Of a stretch of DNA of 64,000 bases, positions 22,590 through 33,424 are shown piece after piece. The translations under genes were made by a program, and so were the position numbers. The stretch comes from Mytilus galloprovincialis (taxonomy: Eukaryota; Mollusca; Bivalvia; Mytilida; Mytilidae): positions 72,864,910 to 72,928,909 of the forward strand of contig NC_134839.1 in the NCBI RefSeq assembly GCF_965363235.1, in the 5' to 3' direction. Under the pieces are notes generated by a model. It made no database searches and had not been told where the DNA came from. It worked only from the letters and a program-made list of their open reading frames with translations. The stretch's first letter is position 1. Each line of letters opens with the position of its first letter.

Positions 22590-24056
22590 TAGGACTCTAA
22601 AGTGCGATGGGGACGCTAAAGTACGATGGTCACGCTAAAGTGCGATGGTCTACGCTAAAGTACGTGGTTCCATACGCTAAAGTGCGATGGTTCGGGAAAA
22701 TATAGACGTAAAAACGTAGTTCGATAATGACGTTAACAGTTGTTTATACTGTGACAAACTAAAAATGAGCATACCGGTAAATATATTAGGAATATTTGAT
22801 TAACAATTTTTACACCATATGTCCATGACTTACGAGTAATTGATTGAATTTAACCGTTCTTTGTCGGCTGAATCACAATGTTTTTTTTCGAGTGCTGGAA
22901 AAAGGACTTGTGTATCCTACAGTCGACCATTTTACTATATAAGTACAAAACTGTATACGCATAATTGTCCTGCTTCTATTTGAAGCGAACGGATACATTC
23001 GAATCATTGTTTATGTGGCAGTTTACTTTGTGATCCCCGTTAAAATGCCGTCGATTTTAATGAAAAGTAACGTTGGTATAATAGAGATACATGTTTTCAT
23101 GCGTTAACTATAAATTGTCTTCTAAAACATAAGTTCGTACTGTATATTGTAGAAAAATATGCAAAAGGAGAAAGCTCGGCGAACATTGAATTTCTCTTGT
23201 ATTTAGATTTAAGCTTATGTACATATTCCGACAATGAACTAATTAGGGATTTTTAATTTTCAAACAAATGTAATGGGAGGTAGGCTGTATGTAACGTTAG
23301 TGATATCGGATATGTTCCTTACGTCGTAACTACAATCCCCTTCCCTTTCATGAATATGACCTACCGAATTAGACTATTTACCGGATTTGTAATCACATAA
23401 GCAATACGACGGGTGCCACATGTGGAGCAGGATCTGCTTACCCTTCCGGAACACCTGAGATCACCCCTAGTTTTTGGTGGGGTTCGTGTTGTTTATTCTT
23501 TAGTTTTCTATGTTGTGTCGTATGTACTATTGTTTTTCTGTTTGTCTTTTTCATTTTTAGCCATGGCGTTGTCAGTTTGTTTTAGATTTATGAGTTTGAC
23601 TGTCCCTTTGGTATCTTTCGTCCCTCTTTTAGAGTGAACGGCAATCTACACCAATTATTCAAATATTCAATACGCTCCGAATTTAAAAAAAAATCATTTT
23701 ACATGAAATATAATATTAGCAAAACATAAATTACCTTTATAGCAAATTATTACTTGGTCGGACTTGTTAATTTAGAAACAATTATTACGCCTACCGGTAA
23801 ATTGGCCTATCACATATGATATACCTTAGCATAATACAGCATAATAGCTTTTGCAAAAAGACTTTTTAAACCTCGATGTTTTAATACTTTGAATCTTATC
23901 CTTTGGACCATCACACTTTAGCGTGATATACCATCGTACTTTAGCGAACAAACAACTAACGCACTTTAGCGCGAGACACCATCGTACTTTAGCGTAGACC
24001 ATCGCACTTTAGCGTGACCATCGCACTTTAGAGTTCCATCGCACTTTAGAGTCCTA
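22590..24056. mobile_element. Foldback element with iterated 18-bp terminal units
   Basis: The left terminus (about 22590-22692) is five units of a sequence like ACGCTAAAGTGCGATGGT, and the right terminus (about 23900-24056) has six or seven units in inverse orientation. Both ends start with TAGGACTCTAAAGTGCGATG (right end inverted). TACATAT lies immediately outside on each side (22582-22588, 24057-24063), a likely target duplication with one base ambiguity. The ~1.2-kb interior includes a known-looking repeat at 23410-23636 and no transposase. Confidence 0.83.
23410..23636 (+). repeat. Dispersed repeat segment inside the foldback element
   Basis: The stretch from TGCCACATGTGGAGCAGGAT to CTTTCGTCCCTCTTTTAGAG forms a 74-codon frame. 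I recognise the DNA as a highly repeated mussel sequence rather than a gene. Its T-rich tail gives a hydrophobic translation. The identification is from memory and should be tested by counting copies genome-wide. Confidence 0.5.
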
Positions 24057-24154
24057 TACATATATTCTCGTTTATAATTCACCATCATTAACTAGATAAA
24101 CTTGATTTCATAAATAGAACTTTTTTTGAAAATATTTGATCTCATCATGATTAA

Positions 24155-27100
24155 CCCTTTCAGCGCCGAGACGTTGTTTTTTCACATGATTACGTTGCCA
24201 TACATATTTCAATGACGTTACTAAAATGATACGTAACGTAACGTCAACACATTACCGTACAAGCACATGCACGCTATCCTCCGTAATCGATTAATTGGAC
24301 ATCTCATATATTCGGGGAAATTTCCCATATCTCCTGCCACCTTTGAATTAACTTGAGTTCACGTAGCGAATGCGTATTTCCAGTGATTTTTGTTTAATTT
24401 TCAGGCTAGAATTCGAAGTTGGTTTTTTTTTATTCTTTTCTAGAATACTATTTAAAACACCCGACAATATGGAAATAAATGAAGATTCTTATAACATGAT
24501 GAATATCATTATCAATGAAGATATATTGATGAAACTATAGCTCAATTTCTGTATTTTGATATAAAGACTTAGAGGGTGGTACATGTAAAGGGTTATTTTC
24601 GTGCAACATGTTTTGACATTTTTTTTCCACGTGCAGCCGTGAAAAAGGTTGTCGTTATTCATCGTAATTTGTGAAATCGGCAAAAAGATCAACGTGCAAG
24701 AAAGTTTTAATTGTTCGTTCATCGTTAAATGGCAATTTTATTTCGCCTTCTTTCGTGTAGTTAGGGGAACATGGTGTAACTCGCACCAAAAGAACTATTC
24801 AAGCTGATACATTTTCCCCTCACAACTTTCGTGAAACTTTTTCATGCGATACTTAAGTGTATACAGTGTTCTAAAAATACCAAAATCAATTTTATGTTTA
24901 TACTCTATGATAAGAGCCTACCCTCTCTCATTACGCCACTCTATAAAGCATCATCAAATGTAAGATTTGATATCATCGAATGATTAAAAAACACGAGCAG
25001 TGTTCTCAGTTTCTTCATCGAGGAAGAGTTCGACTGAACACTTTGCAGATCTTTGCATATCACCACAAAATTAGGGATACCAGTATATAGCATTGTTATA
25101 ATTTAACCATCATATAAGTTCAGCGGCAAATATTTCACGAATACACAACACTAACTTATCTTTTTTCTGATGTATAATCTGAAATAAGTTTGCTTTAACA
25201 TTTCAAATGTGTGACTTATCTTTCATTTTGATTTGCCGGTTTGGTTTTGAAGAATGTCACTTTTCTGACTAGACCAGTACATGTAGTTGTGAATATTTAG
25301 AATTCATTTTGCTTCTTTTTTTATATAGCTTAAAATTATTTTATTTTTTGGTATTCTATAATTCAAGTCAATTAATGTTTTACATGTCAACGGCATGCAA
25401 ATTTTCATAATTTCACTAAATATTTATGTATGAAGCACTTGGTGTCTAAATTTAATGTATTTTAATACCTGTGGTTCAAACGGTCTTGACCTTTTTATAG
25501 AGTAAGCCGATGTTTTCCAGATACTATTTCTAAAAAGTGTACAATTAAAGGTACAGTTTAAAGAAATACTTTGCTGTGCTAAATACATGTCTGACCTAAC
25601 TTCAGTTTTGTCATTAAATGGGGGCTGTCGCTCAAATAATTTTATGTTTCTTGTTGCGATCATTGACATCGAAAATCTGATATGAACCCCTTTTTCTTGG
25701 GTGTGATTTCGGCAGAAAATGAGGAGAAACTATCTCATCGTAAATACACATTCTTTTGGCAAGAGTTTATTTAGGGATTTCGTCAAAATCGATATAGCCC
25801 TAAATGCTTGAACTATTTTCCTTCATTGATTCCTACATTAGAATGTATAGTGTCTAATTACTAGTACATGTACACAGTTAGTTTGAAGTTTGAAATAAAA
25901 GAGGTAAATGTTGGTACCAATAGTTTACTCCAATCATATTAACGGACAACGTACTTTCCTTTTTACTGAGATTAATTCTTCAAGTAATGAATTTGATTTT
26001 AATAAATGCACAAATATAATCACAAACTGGTCGACTTACATTAAAAGCCCTTCTATAAATTTTAAAAAGAGATCCATGCATGCCAGACTCAGTGAAAATG
26101 AGACTTTAACTCCAGTACACAAACAAATTTACAAAGATATATAGAGGTCAACTTACAGTCTAAAAAAAAAGATAGTCGGAAATATGCATTATACGATATT
26201 TCGAACACTAAAAGCAAAAGTATAAATTGGCTTAGACAATTAAAAAAAACCCAACTCAAATACTATCGAAAACAACGACTGGACTGGGACAATAAAACAA
26301 CTCTTAGACATGAGTGGAAAACATCGCTGTTGACTGACACAGATAAATGGTCCCGGGTTAAAATGTAGTCATTCATACATATCCTATCCATAGTTAGATA
26401 GAAGATTGGACTTGAGTGAATAATACGCAAATTTAGACCACCCTTTATTTTCAAGTTGAAAATTTGATTTTTAAACCAAACGGAAACATTTAAAAACACT
26501 TGAATTACAAGAGATGCCTCATTATATGTTTTTATATTTTCATCTCTTTTCCTTAGCTCTATTTGATTATATATCTTAATCTTTTTCATATTTAGTCATA
26601 CGAAGTAGCTAGATCAGATGGACTTATCTGCATGCTAACATGTTTATATATTGTTTTATTCTTTTACACATTTTTAAACATTTATAATGAGATGATCATG
26701 ACATGTCGGGTACCAGTTTAATATTAGAACAGATAGAAAAAAACTTTTAAAAAGAGCTTGACTTGTCAAAATTGGACCAAGCATAAAAAATGCAAAAACA
26801 ACACAGTAACAAAGGACAAAAATAAATCCAAAAATACTCAGTAAGTGATGGGTAAATCAAAACACGATCTTAACTCAAAATTGAATATGTATTCTAATAT
26901 TGAATTGATAACAAAGTGAGACACATGGACACATAAGGCGGAGTATGCAGATTGTATGCCATACTTAAGTATTAGAATGATAAATACAAAAATCCGGGTC
27001 AAGTTTATTTGGTTTTCGCAGAAATTATTTTAAAAGACCGGCATTGTCAAAATTATTCATTATAAGTTATAACTTAAATATTTGTTGTTTTTAAAACTAG

Positions 27101-27836
27101 TGAAGTCAACCCATGTTTAAGCCAACCCCAAATGGCTAAATATCTCAAGAAATTTGAGGGGTAAAATAGTGCATTTAAAAGAGATATTCCCGGGGTATAT
27201 ATGTATACCGACTATATTTGCAGAGCTAACTTTCTAAATTTAAACTAACAGTTTTATTGAAAAAATTTAAAATAAACAACAAACTATTAAACAAATTATC
27301 GAATGATTTTCGATCTGTAACACTTCACATTGTAAAAATCGGTAAAAACTCAATGGTTTTACTGCAAAACTTTTCCAGTAATATCAAGTACCTGCCACTT
27401 TTATACGCATAAACGTCACACACAGCATCAGTTTTGATGACGTCATTCAGATAAACGTTACAATTTAAAAATAAAATAACAACTTTTTTTTTTACAGTCA
27501 ACCATATGTGAGCTAATTTCATTCAGTTAATTTAATAAATAAAGGCATACAAAGTTTATAATTGGAGTATAGATTGTGTAAAAAGTTGCACATTATCTCA
27601 GACAAAAATAGTTTTCAACCCCAAAATTCAATATATAATTTGAGACTTTTATGTTTATTCTTGAATAACAGAACACAGTTAATTAGTTTTCTTTTAACCT
27701 AATATGGTTTCGGCAGTCAAATGAAGTTTTTTATATACGTTTTTAATGCTTCGTATGTTCTACTGAAAAACGACAAAAATGTCGTTTTGGCGTGCTAGCG
27801 GTAAACGACAAAAATGTCGTTTTGGCGCCGAAAGGG
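24155..27836. mobile_element. piggyBac-type element (3.7 kb), degenerate
   Basis: The left terminus CCCTTTCAGCGCCGAGACG and the inverse of the right terminus, CCCTTTCGGCGCCAAAACG, match at 16 of the first 20 positions. Each is bordered by TTAA (24151-24154 and 27837-27840). TTAA duplication with CCC-starting ends is diagnostic of the piggyBac superfamily. The right end carries two copies of CGACAAAAATGTCGTTTTGG (27770-27825). No intact transposase was found; the only sizeable frame is the interrupted one at 25908-26368. The interior is otherwise AT-rich and featureless. Confidence 0.75.
25908..26368 (+). pseudogene. Interrupted reading frame inside the piggyBac-type element
   Basis: From ATG at 25908 the frame stays open for 78 codons, meets a single TAG at 26142-26144, then continues in the same frame for about 74 codons to TAG at 26366-26368. 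The upstream codon is TAA, so no 5' extension exists in this frame. The first part includes SINFKKRSMHARLSENETLT and the second NWLRQLKKTQLKYYRKQRLD, basic and hydrophilic like a DNA-binding or nuclease fragment. I do not recognise it as piggyBac transposase. It may be a second element gene, a remnant of a nested element, or chance. Confidence 0.45.
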
Positions 27837-27910
27837 TTAACGTTGCGCTTCTCTTTTTAATAACTTTTAAATTCGGACTTTAGTGTAACCTTGTAGCATA
27901 TCTCGGCTTA

Positions 27911-27976
27911 TTACCGTATCACCATGGTGATTACCGTATCACCATGGTGATTACCGTATCACCATGGTGATACGGT
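27911..27976. repeat. 20-bp tandem repeat with perfect palindrome
   Basis: TTACCGTATCACCATGGTGA occurs three times head to tail (27911-27970). The last copy runs into TACGGT, making a perfect 24-bp palindrome at 27953-27976 centred on CCATGG. Confidence 0.93.
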
Positions 27977-28984
27977 CTGATTAGTCAGAGGCTAAACGTC
28001 AGGTTCGGGTAAATCTGTTAACGGTATTTCTGTTATTTCATTGGTTATAAATACTATCTAATGGCTGCTTCGTGGCTGTTTCCGGAATGATTATGGGGGA
28101 AATGAAGGTCATTTTAACGTCTGATTGGCTATTAATGAGTGGCATGCATTATATGTTCAACGCGTCCGTAAGTGGGGTCGGATTGAAAGCATGATACTAG
28201 GTTATAGGTACATATTATGATAAAGTGTTCATTTACTATAGTGATTAGTTATGATGATAACTCACCACAAACTGTCAATTTGGTACAGATTATATAATCA
28301 TGTGACAATGTGATGATTTAATCTTGAAATTATGTTGCTATTTTGGTAAGAAACTGTACATTTATGTATTATTGCTATTCTCTAAAAATAGAACAGTAAT
28401 GTGTATAATTTACACTTTAAACTGAGTATTAAAACGGTTAAATGATTGAGATACTTTTGTGTTAGATTTCTTCGTATAAAGCTTAGATTTTAAATAGTTA
28501 ATACACAAAACGTATGCTCTATGTATAAAAATAATAACCATTTATTTTTCATTGCTTGGACATATTGATTAGAGAATATTAAAATCACGGAATTTACCGA
28601 AGATGTAATTTCGTTTCCAGCACTTTCATCGCTTCATTGATTTCTGGTGTAAATAAACAACCCCGACGATACAAAAATTACAAGGTGAGCAATATGGTTT
28701 CTTATGTGCAAAGAAGCCTACACCAATCATCACGGTATTGTTATTAGCAAGGGTTTCAGTGCACTATAGGATACTATAGTGTCAGCTGTTGCAAATAATA
28801 TAATTTAGCTTTTTACAATGCACAGCTCTATATTTGACAATGACATCCAAGGCAATCATTTTATACGATCCTTCGAACCCAAAAAAATTGCAACACAGTG
28901 AACTCCCAAAAAGATGTTTGCATCTGGGGTAGACAGTTTGATGATCTTTGATGTACTCGTACATGATGATTTATTCTTTGGAGT
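27977..28984. other. No firm gene; possible promoter-like and exon-like signals
   Basis: ATTGG followed by TATAAATA (28039-28051) resembles an inverted CCAAT box next to a TATA box. A possible exon at 28621-28684 has a good acceptor (TTTCGTTTCCAG) and donor (AAG then GTGAGC) and one open phase (TFIASLISGVNKQPRRYKNYK, less one residue). Neither can be tied to a gene. They are recorded as weak hints of a transcription unit starting here. Confidence 0.2.
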
Positions 28985-29092
28985 TGTCAGGAGGCTGATT
29001 TAGTAGGGGGCCAGGGGGCTTGCCATCCTTTTCTGGGAAATTTTGTGGGCCTGCACTTATGAAAATTTCTGGATCCGCCACTGGTTGTTGGA
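28985..29092 (-). repeat. GGATCC mini-element
   Basis: On the minus strand it begins CCAGTGGCGGATCCAG (complement of 29077-29092) and continues with the family's AAATTT and CCC/GGG-rich body. It lies next to a family A copy. Confidence 0.6.
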
Positions 29093-29144
29093 CCATAATA
29101 GTCCCAGTATGGACACAGTGGTGATCAGCAGTCATTATAAAAAA

Positions 29145-29600
29145 GAAGATGTGGTATGATTGCCAATGAGACAACTGTCTACAAGAGACCAAAATGACAC
29201 AGACATTAACAACTATAGGTCACCGTACAGCCTTCAACAATGATCAAAACCTATACAACACAGTCAGCTATAAAAGGCCCTGATATGACATGTATAACAA
29301 TTCAAACCAGAAAACCAAGGCCTTATTTATATACAAAAATGAAGGAAAAACAAATATGTAACATAAACAAACGTCGACAACCACTGAATTACAGGCTCCT
29401 GACTTGGGACAGAAACATACATAAATAATGTGGCGGGGTAAAACATGTTAGCGGGATTCCGATCCTCCCCCTAACCTTGGACAGTGGTACATGTATAACA
29501 GTACAACATAAGAACAAACTATAAAAATCAGTCAAAAAAGGCTTAACTCATCAGATTGCCCATTTATATATCAAAAGCACTGAAAACTTCATTTGATATG
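29145..29600 (+). mobile_element. SINE-like family A, long copy
   Basis: Head GATGTGGTATGATTGCC, then GAGACCAAAATGACACAGAC, ACTATAGGTCACCGTACAGC, TCAGCTATAAAAGGCCCTGA, CGTCGACAACCACTGAATTA, CAGGCTCCTGACTTGGGACA and TCAAAAAAGGCTTAACTCAT. It is collinear with the reverse copy at 14535-15035. The small frame at 29240 is a repeat translation. Confidence 0.8.
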
Positions 29601-31010
29601 TCTGATTTCAATTTATTCACATCATCAGGTCTTACACTTAGTATATTTTTTCGTGATGAACATTACTATTTGGTTGATTATGTAGGAAATCACTGAAGCA
29701 TGACTAGAGAAGTCGCCCCCTCCCCCAGTCCCCCCTTATTGTCCCAGCTGACCTGAGAATCTGTCCCTCTAACCATTAACGTCATACCACAATTACTTTT
29801 CCATTGTGGCATCATATATTTTGTATTAAAACATCAAAATTTTACATGGAATATTTGTGATGTACATGCATGTACAGTTTGTAATGGCAGACATATACAT
29901 ATTGTAGCAATAAGGTGTATCCAAAGCAAAATAATTAATAATAAATCAACTCAATGGATATAGAAGCATACTGGTAAGTCAATTGTTTTTTTTTCACACA
30001 GCATCTGCATAGAGTGATGAGATATAAATCAGGAGATCAATCACTGGTTTTAGAAGTCAAGAATTTTTATATTTTACTTATTTGGGTAGATACATGTACA
30101 TGTAACACAACATTTTTCTTGTCATAATACCTGTACGCTCAGTGTTCTTCATGAAAACTATCACACTGATTTTAAATCATTATAGGAAAGCACAGTGTAT
30201 AAGCAAACATTTCAGGAGGCAAAGAGTCTATTATAGGCTGACTGCAATAGTCTGTATAATTATCTGAAAAAGCTTAGTTCTTGTCAACTTTCTTATTATT
30301 TCAAACATTTAAATACATTTCTCCCAAATTTGGTGTATTTCTTTTAGCTTTTTTTAAAGTCATTTTCATTTATTTTTCAACCCGGCCCAGAAATATGTTT
30401 AATATAGCTGATTTAGAGAAAGGCGACCTGGGTCACCTCTAACAAAGGCTATATTTATTGTCACTGCAAACATTTTACCTGTTCAACACCAAATGCTGTC
30501 AAGTTTGGGACCCCTGGCCATGGCTCTTTTTTTTCATAATTCATCTTACATGTACATCTCCTTTGAATTGTTTGCTTATTTGTTCTATGGTCTATCTATG
30601 CATATCTATCTATATACCACATTTTCATGGTCCCACAAAAATGTTTAAAATGTATACATTTGACTTTTTTCTAGTTTCTCTCATGTGATAGCCATACCTT
30701 TTTGGTCACTATTTATGTGTTGCATTTAAATATGAATTGTAACACTTTACAGTGACTGAACAGGTAAAACAAATACTTCTCAAGAAACAGAAAAAAGAAG
30801 ACTACTTGGAACAGCACCAGACTACTTGTATGTACATGTATGAATAAAAACTCAGATCGGAATAGCATGGAGGATATGATATGTCCTTGTGAATAAGCAA
30901 GGAAAGCTTTTAATAATAGTGCCTATTTTTTAATTTACTAGATTTTTCATTCATTATCTGTGCAAATTTCAACATAATTTGTCATAAATCCTTATCTAAC
31001 TTTACTCAAA
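29601..31010. other. No gene seen
   Basis: AT-rich with a C-rich patch (29712-29740). The 76-residue frame at 30458 lacks splice or start context and has no recognised content. Confidence 0.55.
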
Positions 31011-31012
31011 CT

Positions 31013-31172
31013 TTCAGTGGTGGATCCAGAAATTTTCATAAGCGGGAGCCCACTGACTGCCTAAGAAGGGGCCAACTCCAGTCATGCGTCAGTGATTCCC
31101 TATAAAAACAACAAAATTTTTCCTAAAAAAGGGGTGGCCCAGGCCCCCCGAAAAACCCTCTAACTCCACCTC
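31013..31172 (+). mobile_element. GGATCC mini-element
   Basis: Starts CAGTGGTGGATCCAGAAATT, contains GTCATGCGTCAGTGATTCCC and CAGGCCCCCCG, and ends CTAACTCCACCTCTG, an inverse match to its start. Confidence 0.6.
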
Positions 31173-32035
31173 TGACTTTAATTTAATATGACAAGTGTTT
31201 CATTCACCAAAATACTGGTGCGTTTCTGTAATAAATATCATGCACAATTTTATAAATGAGAGGGGAAAGAAGATCCACATGTGGTGTACCTGCACATGAC
31301 AATTGCAAACTGCCCCATTTTTCTAATCACAACCAATCAACTGATCATGCTGATACTGACATTACCAGAGAGTAAACATCAAATGAAAAATCACAAATAA
31401 CTGATACATATTATCAGATATTACAGAATTATATATGTTTTAAAGTTATTACAAAAAAATGTGTTCTCAATCTTGTAGATAGATATTACTGGATCTCATA
31501 TACATGTAAGTACCAAAGACAACTGTCTATCCAAGTCACAATTTATAAAAGTAAACTATAAAAGGTTGTAGTTTGGTCTTCAACGCAAAGCTTGGTTCAC
31601 ACCAAACAGCAATTTTATATAGTCCATATCAATCATGACAATGGCGTTTGGGGTTAAACATGTTTTTGTAGGTAAATAATATTGCCATGGAACTTTTTTC
31701 ATGAGAGTGTTATAGTCTATAGAGTATTACTTCCTGTTTGGTGGAATAGTGAAATAGAAGCCAATACGTTCTTGCTCAATCCTATGTCACTTTAAGGGTG
31801 TCATGATTGTAATCCTCAGCTTAAGCAATGTGTTACTGTAATTTGAATTTCAAAATGACTGAGCGACGTTTTTCGAAGCACTGGTCAACTCCACCATAGC
31901 GAATCACATGACTTTGACAATCAGTAAATTCCAGCGAAAAATATCTCTATAAGTAAAGAATTGTCGGATAAAAACTAGATAATAGAGTACACAGGAAATG
32001 GCAAAGTTCACATAGTCGCGTATGATTAATCATTT
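31173..32035. other. No gene seen
   Basis: AT-rich; no recognisable exon or repeat family. Confidence 0.55.
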
Positions 32036-32260
32036 AAAAAAAAAAGAGCAAAAGGGGGGGGGGGGGGGGATGGGGCGTACACACTTTACGTCCCCCTCTG
32101 GATCTGCCACTGCCTTCTGTTGTTGTCCATTTTGTCAAGTAGTAATCCTCAAAAGTATGTGTAGGTTATGTGCTATTTTTATCAAGTTGATTATAGACAC
32201 AGAATACATTTTATTATAATATCATTCCCCATTTCCATTCTCAATTTTATTAAGTATCCT
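32036..32260 (+). repeat. GGATCC-family end followed by family B tail scrap
   Basis: An A run and G run at 32038-32070, then CCCCCTCTGGATCTGCCACT, the right end of a GGATCC element. At 32226-32250 CCCCATTTCCATTCTCAATT is a family B tail fragment. Confidence 0.55.
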
Positions 32261-32827
32261 TCCATTATAACACGGGTCCACCAATAATACAACAAAAATG
32301 AAAAATTAGTAGCGCTATGTTTTCATATTGCTTGAAGTGCAATATTCCAATAAAAATAAACTACTCACAAACCACTGATCTCAATATAATCAGCTAAAAT
32401 ACGGCAAGCTTTTTAGAAAAGCTATTACTTGTTTACATAAATGTCGTACGCATTAAAAACGGAAGTGTCTAGTTTCATTTTGTAGTTTACTAGTTAATTT
32501 TTATTAATTAAAGTTCTTATGGAAAGGAAAAGTTCAAGGCATCTCAGTAAACCCAAATTAGTTTTAATAGATAGCAGGATATCAATTAGTACAATCTGTG
32601 TTATAGTAGTCTCAGGTACAATCGATATCTTAAATTAAAATGGAGGGATGTATAAGACTAAGTTAACCATCGGTGAGTCAGTCTTTCTTGGAATATAATT
32701 ACACCTTTACTGCACTGTTTGACTTACATGTATAATTGGTAATTTGAGCCACAAGTTTCGTAAAGCTGTCAGGATTTGAAGGTAAGGACTAATTTTGCTG
32801 CCTGGGTAGCCCAATCATACGGATTCA

Positions 32828-32984
32828 GGGGCTGATCCGTCCATTTTTAAAAGGGGGTTCCCAACCCAGGACAAAAAAGGAGGGGGGGGGGGTCCAACTA
32901 TATGTCCCCATTCAATTGTATTGATTGTCAAAAAAAAAGGGGGTACCAACCACCGGAACCCTCCCCATGGATCCCCCACTGGGA
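32828..32984 (+). mobile_element. GGATCC mini-element
   Basis: Starts AGGGGCTGATCCGTCCATTT, contains AACCCAGGACAAAAAAGG and TATATGTCCCCATTCAATTG, and ends CCATGGATCCCCCACTGG. It is nearly full length for the family. Confidence 0.62.
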
Positions 32985-33420
32985 TTGAGACTATTAATAC
33001 TATAAATTATAGTCCTTTAGCCTTAACATTTAATATGAGACAGGCATTTATTAAATTCAATTCAATTCAATATTGTATTGGAAAGAGCACAATAGAGGCG
33101 TGATCCAAATACAGACAATTATAATATTAAAACAACATATAAATGTAATAAAGATGCATGTAACATTAGTCATAAGCCAATTCTATGTATACCAATACAT
33201 TATAAACTGATATTGATACCATAAACTTATACATCAGTATTATTCTAGATTTTCATAAATTTACTTAAAACACACAATCTGATGAAACGGTATGGTGGTC
33301 TCTCAAATCAAGAGCTTCTTCAATATACATACAAATAGATTTTAATTCTTTTTCAGACTTAAATACCTGTGAAATGGGACGTAGTCTGTGTATACATTAT
33401 TTTGATTAATTTAAACAATC
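32985..33420. other. No gene seen
   Basis: AT-rich spacer before the large foldback element; no exon recognised. Confidence 0.55.
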
Positions 33421-33424
33421 CCAA

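Noticed and set aside
27911..27970. CACCATGG as a strong Kozak translation start
   Set aside because: It is the centre of a tandem palindrome; no open frame follows.
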